64,000 nucleotides of DNA from contig NZ_CP094970.1 in assembly GCF_025790165.1 (NCBI RefSeq), positions 2,294,001 to 2,358,000 of the forward strand, given 5' to 3'. The notes under the pieces were generated by a model, which was not told the DNA's origin, ran no database searches, and worked only from the letters and a program-made list of their open reading frames with translations. Shown here piece by piece: positions 58,422 to 64,000 of this stretch (positions are counted from its first letter, which is position 1; each line of letters opens with the position of its first letter). The DNA is from Solicola gregarius (GTDB lineage: Bacteria; Actinomycetota; Actinomycetes; Propionibacteriales; Nocardioidaceae). The translations under genes and the position numbers were made by a program.

Positions 58422-60020
58422 ATGCATCGGAGGTCGGCGCTGGCTGTCGTCTTAGGGGCGCTACTGCTGTCGGGTTGCTTCGCGGGCGGTGAGAAGGCGG
58501 ACGTTGCGAAGGATCCGTTCGCGCCGTTGCCCAAGGTAGAACACGCCAAGGTCGAGGTTCCGAAGGATCGTGACCCAAGGGCGGTCGAGGAGGCGTTGCG
58601 ACGCATCGACCCGTGCGCGCTCGTCCGGCCGGCCCGTGGATCTCATCCGGCGTTCCCGGCTGCCGCTCGGCCATCACGCGAGGGGCCGCACAGCTGCGAA
58701 GTGGAAGCGGTAAACGGCTACCACGGGGAGATCGAGGTTCGACTCGGCGAGGTGATGGCCGCCGACGACCGGTACGCGTGGCGTCGGATCGATGTCGGCG
58801 GCTCTGCCGTGTACGCGAATGCCGACGGCGGCGGATTCTGTCAGCTGGCGATCCCGGTCAGCTTCGAGCACACGATCCTGTTCACCGTCGATCTCTACAA
58901 GTACGCGGGCGGATGGGCGGCGCAACCGTGCGTCTCGGCCAAGCGCCTGGTGTCGAGGGCGATCCCCATCCTGCGTACGCCCGCAGCGATCCCGAAGGCG
59001 CCGGGGCCGGGCCGGTGGTCGGCGTGCGACCTACTCGCGCAGACGCTCGATGGGCAGATACCTCCCAAGCACGTGGTGCGCATGGGCGACGGCGTCGACG
59101 GCATTGACGAGTGTCGGCTGTATCGAGCGGACAAGAGTTCGCTCGCGCTCACGGGAGCTTCCTTCGGCCCCATCGACACGGGCATCGCGGCGCGGCTCGT
59201 GTACGACCCGGACTCCGCGCGCAAGAAAGACACAGCCATCGGTGGGCACGCCGTCGAGATCATGGGCAAGAAGCCGTGCGAGTACTCGTGGCGGCAGTGG
59301 CCCACCGTCTCGGACTCCGACTACCCCGGAGTCGTCGTGCTCAGCGCTCCGACCTGTCGGCAGGTCGAACGGATGAGTCGGATCGCGATGCGGGCGCTCG
59401 ACGGCCCACCCGCTCAACGCTCCGACACCGCACCACAGCGGCCGTTGCTGTACGAGTTCGGCGAGTCCGACGTGCCCGCCGTCGATGCGTGTATGGATCT
59501 CAATCCCGGCGAGCGGGTCGATTGTCGGCCGTACGTCGAGGCGGACTTGCCCGATGAGCCTGCCGAAGTCGTGCGGCATGCCGAGGCGGACCGCAACGTC
59601 AACTGCGCTCTTGCGATCGACGCCGTTCGCCGGAACTTCGGCCGCCAGATGATCCCGGTAACGGTGGGAGCCGAGCCGGCCGTCGGCCCGGTCGACGTCA
59701 CGTTCGCGCGCCCGCAGAGCTGCGTCTTCGTCGAGCCGGAGCATGGTCTCGAGGTGTGGGTGCAGGCGGCCTCGGCATCGTTGTACAACACGATCTCTGA
59801 GGTGGGCGATGAGCGGGTGGCGGGGCATCGCGCGTCGGTCGACCGGGTGAGCGAGTACAGCCGGTTCACCGCCATTGCACTCGGCCGGGCCTCCGACCCC
59901 GGCCAGCTCATCGTCGGGGTAACCCGGCAGCCCTCCGAGGCCGGTCGGTCGCGCGCGGCCGAACGCCGGCTCGATCGAATCGACTCCCTCGCCGCCGAGC
60001 TGGTTGAGGAGCACTTCTAG
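58422..60020 (+). CDS. Putative lipoprotein, DUF3558-like, paralogue B
   Basis: A 532-residue paralogue of the preceding gene: signal MHRRSALAVVLGALLLSGCF with lipobox LSGC, then VPKDRDPRAVEEALRRIDPC, which is nearly the same as TPKDRDEDAVDAALGRIDPC in paralogue A. Cysteine positions are conserved along both proteins. ATG 58422 or GTG 58419 may be the start. Its stop overlaps the convergent pseudouridine synthase gene. Confidence 0.8.
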   Translation: MHRRSALAVVLGALLLSGCFAGGEKADVAKDPFAPLPKVEHAKVEVPKDRDPRAVEEALRRIDPCALVRPARGSHPAFPAAARPSREGPHSCEVEAVNGYHGEIEVRLGEVMAADDRYAWRRIDVGGSAVYANADGGGFCQLAIPVSFEHTILFTVDLYKYAGGWAAQPCVSAKRLVSRAIPILRTPAAIPKAPGPGRWSACDLLAQTLDGQIPPKHVVRMGDGVDGIDECRLYRADKSSLALTGASFGPIDTGIAARLVYDPDSARKKDTAIGGHAVEIMGKKPCEYSWRQWPTVSDSDYPGVVVLSAPTCRQVERMSRIAMRALDGPPAQRSDTAPQRPLLYEFGESDVPAVDACMDLNPGERVDCRPYVEADLPDEPAEVVRHAEADRNVNCALAIDAVRRNFGRQMIPVTVGAEPAVGPVDVTFARPQSCVFVEPEHGLEVWVQAASASLYNTISEVGDERVAGHRASVDRVSEYSRFTAIALGRASDPGQLIVGVTRQPSEAGRSRAAERRLDRIDSLAAELVEEHF

Positions 60021-60934
60021 GTCGGACCGAGCGGCGGCGTCCATGCCTCGAGTCGGCGGTCGCTCACGAAGCGCCGGGAGTGTCCGTCGATCGGATCCGT
60101 GAACGCGACCGAGCGCGCCACGAGTTGCAGCGGCTCGCTGAAGTCGTCGTCGGAGAGCTCGCGAATCTGCGGATAGTAATTGTCGCCGACGATCGGGATG
60201 CCGAGCGTGTCCAGGTGAGCTCGCAGCTGGTGCGTACGGCCGGTTCGCGGCCGGAGCCGATAGCGGCCGAGGTGGTCGCGTGTGTCGAGCAACTCGACGT
60301 ACGTCTCGCTGTTCGGCTCCCCGGGGATCGTCTCGGCGCGCAGAACTCCACGTCGCTTGACGATTCGGGTACGTACGGTGCGTGGCAGGCGAAGCGACTG
60401 GTCGACCGGGGCCACCGCCTCGTACACCTTCTCAACGGCACGCTCCGCGAAAAGCTCGTGGTACGCGCGGCGTACGCCGGCCCGGACGGTGAACATCAAG
60501 ACTCCCGCTGTCATCCGGTCCAGGCGATGCGCGGGGGAGAGCTCGGGCAGCGCGAGCGCGCGGCGCAGGCGTACGAGCGCGGTCTCCATGACGTGGCGAC
60601 CACGCGGCATCGTGGCCAAGAAGTGCGGCTTGTCGACGACGAGGAGGTTCTCGTCGCGGTGGATGATCTCGATCCGGAACGGGACCGGCGGCTCCGCCGG
60701 AGGATCGCGGTACAGGAAGACCGAAGCGCCGGGCGCGTACTCTGCCGTGATCGCGAGCGGTCGACCGCTCGCGTCGTACACCTCGCCGGCCGCGAACATC
60801 TCCCGCAGGCGTTCTTCCGCCTCGGGGAACCGGGCGATCAGGTACGCACCGACCGTCGGAAGCGCCGGCGTGCGGGGCAGGCGTACGCGGGTCGCAGCAA
60901 GCCCATTGCGCAACGGCAACGGCGATACGGGCAC
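60017..60934 (-). CDS. RluA-family RNA pseudouridine synthase
   Basis: A 305-residue enzyme. HRLDRMTAGVLMF carries the catalytic Asp of the RluA group, with IIHRDENLLVVDKPHFLATM before it and RPRTGRTHQLRAHLDTLGIPI after it, which are the three core motifs. An N-terminal segment resembles a partial S4-like region. It converts uridine to pseudouridine in rRNA or tRNA; the exact site cannot be told. Actinobacteria have several such genes. Confidence 0.9.
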   Translation of the reverse strand: MPVSPLPLRNGLAATRVRLPRTPALPTVGAYLIARFPEAEERLREMFAAGEVYDASGRPLAITAEYAPGASVFLYRDPPAEPPVPFRIEIIHRDENLLVVDKPHFLATMPRGRHVMETALVRLRRALALPELSPAHRLDRMTAGVLMFTVRAGVRRAYHELFAERAVEKVYEAVAPVDQSLRLPRTVRTRIVKRRGVLRAETIPGEPNSETYVELLDTRDHLGRYRLRPRTGRTHQLRAHLDTLGIPIVGDNYYPQIRELSDDDFSEPLQLVARSVAFTDPIDGHSRRFVSDRRLEAWTPPLGPT

Positions 60935-61042
60935 ACCTGACGGTACCGCCTACGCTGCGTAACCTCGTGACACCGTTGTCGTTTAGTTTGGTATCACTGC
61001 CGACAGCCGTGATCTCAACGGACGAAGGTCTAGGTGAAGCAA

Positions 61043-61369
61043 ATGTCAGTCCTGGAGCACAAGTCGAGTCTCGGTAGCGTGATCGAGTTTCATCGCGCCC
61101 GGCTTGTGGCATTGGACAACTGGGGCGCGGCGCAGGAAGCGCTGTGCGTCTCCGACGATCCCGTGCGGTCCATCTCACGTGCACTCGGCATCACCAGCCT
61201 CGGCGCACATTCGGTGATCGCGATGCTGCGCGGCCAGCGCCCCGAACGCTCCGTGGTCGAGCGCGAGGTACGCAGGCTCGAGCGCCTCGAGGTCGTCGCA
61301 CGCAAGCACGACGACGTACGTCGACGGTGGGCCGTCGCGCGCACCGGAGCGAGGCACGCGCTGGTCTGA
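61043..61369 (+). CDS. Hypothetical protein
   Basis: A 108-residue basic, helical protein (VIEFHRARLVALDNWGAAQE, GITSLGAHSVIAMLRGQRPE). GGTGAAG stands before ATG 61043; GTG 61034 is another start. The sequence GVRSISRALGITSLG-like part (VRSISRALGITSLG) hints at a helix-turn-helix but is not a clear match. Function unknown. Confidence 0.55.
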   Translation: MSVLEHKSSLGSVIEFHRARLVALDNWGAAQEALCVSDDPVRSISRALGITSLGAHSVIAMLRGQRPERSVVEREVRRLERLEVVARKHDDVRRRWAVARTGARHALV

Positions 61370-61437
61370 CCCGTTGCACGCTTGCGTACCCCTTCGATGC
61401 GACGATGTCGTCTCGCCGGTCAACCGAGAGGGCATCA

Positions 61438-62031
61438 ATGCGCAAGCTCACGTACTACGTCGCCAGCACGATCGACGGATTCGTCGCCGGTCCCGAAGGT
61501 GGCGACCCGACCGGACCCGGGGGGTTCTGGACGTTCGGTGAGGACTACCTGAAGCACATGGTCGCGAACTACCCGGAGACGCTGCCGGGGCCTGCTCGGT
61601 CGGCGCTGGGAATCACCGACGAGGCGACCCACTTCGACACGGTGATCGAGGGGCGCGCGTCGTACGAGATCGGGATCGACGCCGGCGTACCCGACGCGTA
61701 CCCGCACCTGCGCCATCTGGTTTTCTCGCGCACGTTGTCGAGCGTGCCGGCGCCTGCCGTCGAGCTCGTGGCGAGTGATCCGATCGAGTGTGTACGCGAG
61801 CTCAAACAGCAAGCAGGTAAGGACATCTGGCTCATCGGCGGCGGCACGATCGCGGGCGCGCTCTATCCGGAGATCGACGAGCTGATCATCAAGCTGAGCC
61901 CGATCACGACCGGCACCGGCATCGGCCTGTTCGGCGCGCAGGCGTCGTTCGATCCCGCGGCCTGGAAGCTGGCCGACAGCACGGTGCTGCCGGGTGGTGC
62001 GGCGTTCCTGACGTACGCCCGCCAGAACTGA
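61438..62031 (+). CDS. Dihydrofolate-reductase-fold (RibD C-terminal-like) protein
   Basis: A 197-residue protein of the same broad family as 18667-19230: MRKLTYYVASTIDGFVAGPE, VIEGRASYEIGI and DIWLIGGGTIAGALYPEIDE with the usual end LSPITTGTGIGLF. It is longer by an insert at about 30-60. Predicted NADPH-dependent reductase of unknown substrate. GAGAGGG precedes the ATG. Confidence 0.85.
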   Translation: MRKLTYYVASTIDGFVAGPEGGDPTGPGGFWTFGEDYLKHMVANYPETLPGPARSALGITDEATHFDTVIEGRASYEIGIDAGVPDAYPHLRHLVFSRTLSSVPAPAVELVASDPIECVRELKQQAGKDIWLIGGGTIAGALYPEIDELIIKLSPITTGTGIGLFGAQASFDPAAWKLADSTVLPGGAAFLTYARQN

Positions 62032-62078
62032 CGTTCGCTCGGCGGCACTCACGTTGGGACCGCTGCCCGGTCGGCCCG

Positions 62079-63413
62079 CTAGCCGGCCTTGGTGATGGGC
62101 GGTAGCTCGTAGCGGCCGTCGAACACGGCTTCGTCGGGCTCGTACATGCGCAGGATGGGTCGGAAGGCTCCGGCGGGGGTGGGGAGCCAGTTCGCGCGGG
62201 CGGCCGGATCGGTGGGTTCGTGTGACTGCATCCGGATCGTCATCGACCCGTCGGGATCCAAGTGCAGGCCGGGTGTGCGGTCACCGACCGAGTAGCGGTT
62301 GATCGGGTTCGCGACAAGGTAGAAGTCAGTCGCGTCGTACATCGTCACCGACCAGAACGCGCCGACCGGCGGCGGCTGCTCGAACCGCAACTCATAGCTG
62401 TGTGCGCCGTCGAGCTGGTCGCCGTCGCCGTCGACGTAGACCATTGCGTAGGCAGCTTCGTAGCCGTGGTTTCCCCACAATCCGCCGCGGGCGGCGAGGG
62501 CTCGCTCGAGGTAGCGATCGCGGGGTTCGATGTCGAGCCGCCAGGCAGGTTCGTCGAGCGCTCCGATCTCGAAGAAGTCCAGGTTGTAGTCGAACAGGTG
62601 GTACGTGAGGCTCCACCCGTTGTGGCGCGGGCTGCGGTTGTGCTTGAGCGCCTGTTCCATGCCGGCCTGACCGCGTTCGAGTCCGGCCTGCAGCGCGGCC
62701 CGCAGCGTGGGATCGGGGTCGACGTACGGTGACTCGGGCGCCAGCAGCCCCAGCGGTTCGAACCGCTGGTGGTACTTGATGTCACGTTCGGCCGGTGGGA
62801 AAGCCTGCATCCGTACGCGTAGCCGTTCGAAGAAGGCAAGATCGTCGGGAACCGATGCCGCCGGCTCGGGCAGCCCTCGGGTCGGTCCATCGCCCAACGG
62901 TGTGAGAGTCAGCTCCGCCTGCAACGCCTGAACCGCGGGTAGGTCGTCGTCGCCGTCGACGGCCCACCGGCCCGCGATCGTCGCCAGGTCGGTCGGGAAA
63001 CGGATCACCTGCGCGTCGGTGAACTCGTCGTTGTCGGCGTTCGGCGGCAAGAGCACGAACGACCCTGCTGACGTGCCGGTTGCACGGTGACCCACGTAGG
63101 CGAAGTTGTTCGTCCACGCGTCAATGAACTGCAGTACGTAGTAGAGCCCGCGTGCATCGGGCACGTCGAGTCGTACTGGTCCGCCGCTCAGATCGACCTG
63201 AGCTATCGAGTAGAGCGTGTCGTTGTTGATCGAGACGAACTCGTCATCGGGACCGGCCAACCTCGTGGCGTGGCCGAACGTGTTGAAGGGACTCGGCGGA
63301 ACGCTGCCCACTCCGTTGCGAACGAACCGATCGACCTCATCCAGATCGAATGCCAGAGCAAAGCCGTACACGAACGCCTCGGCCGCCAGATCTGCGCGCT
63401 TGTCGTCATCCAT
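62079..63413 (-). CDS. DUF1254/DUF1214 domain protein
   Basis: A 444-residue protein. The N-terminal DUF1254 part has AEAFVYGFALAFDLDEVDRF, FGHATRLAGPDDEFVSINND and TLYSIAQVDLSGGPVRLDVP; the C-terminal DUF1214 part has FWSVTMYDATDFYLVANPIN, RYSVGDRTPGL and MRMYEPD-type LRMYEPDEAVFDG. The family is widespread, often cell-envelope associated, and has no proven activity. No signal peptide is seen here. Confidence 0.88.
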   Translation of the reverse strand: MDDDKRADLAAEAFVYGFALAFDLDEVDRFVRNGVGSVPPSPFNTFGHATRLAGPDDEFVSINNDTLYSIAQVDLSGGPVRLDVPDARGLYYVLQFIDAWTNNFAYVGHRATGTSAGSFVLLPPNADNDEFTDAQVIRFPTDLATIAGRWAVDGDDDLPAVQALQAELTLTPLGDGPTRGLPEPAASVPDDLAFFERLRVRMQAFPPAERDIKYHQRFEPLGLLAPESPYVDPDPTLRAALQAGLERGQAGMEQALKHNRSPRHNGWSLTYHLFDYNLDFFEIGALDEPAWRLDIEPRDRYLERALAARGGLWGNHGYEAAYAMVYVDGDGDQLDGAHSYELRFEQPPPVGAFWSVTMYDATDFYLVANPINRYSVGDRTPGLHLDPDGSMTIRMQSHEPTDPAARANWLPTPAGAFRPILRMYEPDEAVFDGRYELPPITKAG

Positions 63414-63633
63414 CCCGAGCTCCTCCTGCCAGCGGCCTCGAGGGGCCTGCGTCGAAGCGGGGTCGGGGCCGAAGTACGTCGGGCGACCACGTACGAACTG
63501 TCAGGCTATAGGAGCGCGAGACACCTCGTGGCAACTCCGCGACATCGGCCGCGGTCCGAGCACGAGACGGCGCCGGAGGCACGAACGCCGGTCCTCACTG
63601 TGTGGTGGGGACCGGCGTTCGTGCTGGTGAGGC

Positions 63634-63721
63634 TGGCGGAGGATAGGGGATTCGAACCCCTGAGGGCGTTAACCCAACACGCTTTCCAAGCGTGCGCACT
63701 AGGCCACTATGCGAATCCTCC
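63634..63721 (-). tRNA. tRNA-Ser(GGA)
   Basis: On the minus strand the acceptor GGAGGAT pairs with ATCCTCC. The anticodon stem CACGC/GCGTG encloses TTGGAAA, anticodon GGA (reads UCC and UCU). A long variable arm and GGTTCGAAT T-loop are present. Discriminator G is followed by an encoded CCA (63634-63636), unlike the tRNA-Ser(CGA) at 48.8 kb. Confidence 0.97.
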
Positions 63722-63784
63722 GCCGAGCAGCGTACCCGTCGAGGCCGGGTGGGATGAAATCGGCCGCTACCCCTACGATGGGGG

Positions 63785-63874
63785 CAGCCCCTCGCGCGGC
63801 GGCATCTTGCCCAACTCCCCCAGGGCCGGAAGGCAGCAAGGGTAAGCAGGCTCTACCGGGTGCGCGAGGGGTCT
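63785..63874 (+). ncRNA. ffs: Signal recognition particle RNA, small bacterial type
   Basis: The central GGGCCGGAAGGCAGCAAGGG is the conserved domain IV loop bound by Ffh. CCCCTCGCGC (63788-63797) pairs with GCGCGAGGGG (63862-63871) as the terminal stem. The position between tRNA-Ser and dnaX is the usual one in actinobacteria. Ends are placed by the stem and are approximate. Confidence 0.93.
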
Positions 63875-63928
63875 TTCATGCCCGGGGACCGGCTGTTCGT
63901 TGTCGGCCCGGCTCGTTAGGGTGCGAGT

Positions 63929-64000
63929 GTGGAACCACCCCTCGCCCTCTATCGCCGTTACCGCCCGACCAGCTTCGACGAGGTCATCGGGCAGTCCCAT
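63929..64000 (+). CDS. dnaX: DNA polymerase III subunit gamma/tau, N-terminus, cut by the window edge
   Basis: The first 24 codons (GTG start) encode ALYRRYRPTSFDEVIGQ, the diagnostic beginning of DnaX, the clamp-loader ATPase. TTAGGG at 63916-63921 may serve as -10, placing transcription start on the GTG. The rest is outside the window. Confidence 0.93.
   Translation, partial: MEPPLALYRRYRPTSFDEVIGQSH

Noticed and set aside
1-64000. CRISPR arrays
   Set aside because: No series of regularly spaced direct repeats was seen, and no cas gene is present.

Overview
This is high-GC, densely packed, mostly chromosomal DNA of an actinobacterium. The gene set fits the Propionibacteriales/Nocardioidaceae area: an encapsulin with a DyP peroxidase, a three-gene PntAA/PntAB/PntB transhydrogenase, an ECF42-type sigma factor paired with a DGPF/YCII protein, a tRNA adenosine deaminase-associated protein beside tadA, and tRNA-Ser, SRP RNA and dnaX in sequence at the right edge. 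GTG starts, 4-nt stop/start overlaps and probable leaderless promoters are common. Genus and species cannot be fixed from the sequence.

Layout. 0-0.3 kb: 3' end of an IS3-family transposase. 0.8-10 kb: an MFS exporter behind a MerR-type promoter, a membrane protein, a relic nucleotidyltransferase, a secreted DUF3048 protein, a coupled lipoprotein/I36-inhibitor pair, a BBE-type flavin oxidoreductase, a winged-helix (AlkZ-like) protein and a GNAT. 10-16 kb: a GGDEF protein, a SNF2-type helicase, and the divergent DyP-encapsulin nanocompartment operon. 16-28 kb: small metabolic and regulatory genes (VOC, methyltransferases including an internally deleted one, NTF2-like, DHFR-like, YbaK, DGPF+ECF42, SRPBCC/TetR pair, LysR/MFS pair, a matrixin-like protease, an ACT protein, an SDR).

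28.2-36.1 kb is the most unusual part. A full-length menB is followed by an antitoxin-like small ORF with a broken Fic gene, an intact ISL3 element with perfect 8-bp target duplications, a decayed 3' tail of menB, a two-gene module (Dam-type adenine methyltransferase overlapping a 766-aa protein that joins a PD-(D/E)xK-like nuclease region, a DGQHR/DndB-like domain and a HEPN-like C-terminus), and then a second, 5'-truncated menB copy. This reads as a genomic island inserted into menB, with the 3' end of the gene restored. The methyltransferase/nuclease-DGQHR-HEPN pair is the best candidate for an undescribed defence system in the window.

36-64 kb: a BNR-repeat protein, a type VII (HEPN/MNT) toxin-antitoxin pair whose antitoxin carries an XRE domain, the pnt operon, an RpiR-controlled catabolic cluster (two amidohydrolases, a sodium:solute symporter, a HAD hydrolase), upp, tadA, tRNA-Ser(CGA) with hairpins and a partial 3' repeat, dinB with a LexA box on its start, an ars-like cluster with a one-gene ArsR-ArsN fusion, a K+/H+ antiporter, a LytR_C protein, two paralogous lipoproteins, a RluA-type pseudouridine synthase, a DUF1254/DUF1214 protein, tRNA-Ser(GGA), SRP RNA and the start of dnaX.

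Genes probably working together: DyP as cargo of the encapsulin shell; DGPF protein with the ECF42 sigma factor; RpiR with amidohydrolases, symporter and HAD; ArsR-ArsN with flavoprotein and MFS; XRE-MNT antitoxin with HepT toxin; Dam with the nuclease-DGQHR-HEPN protein.
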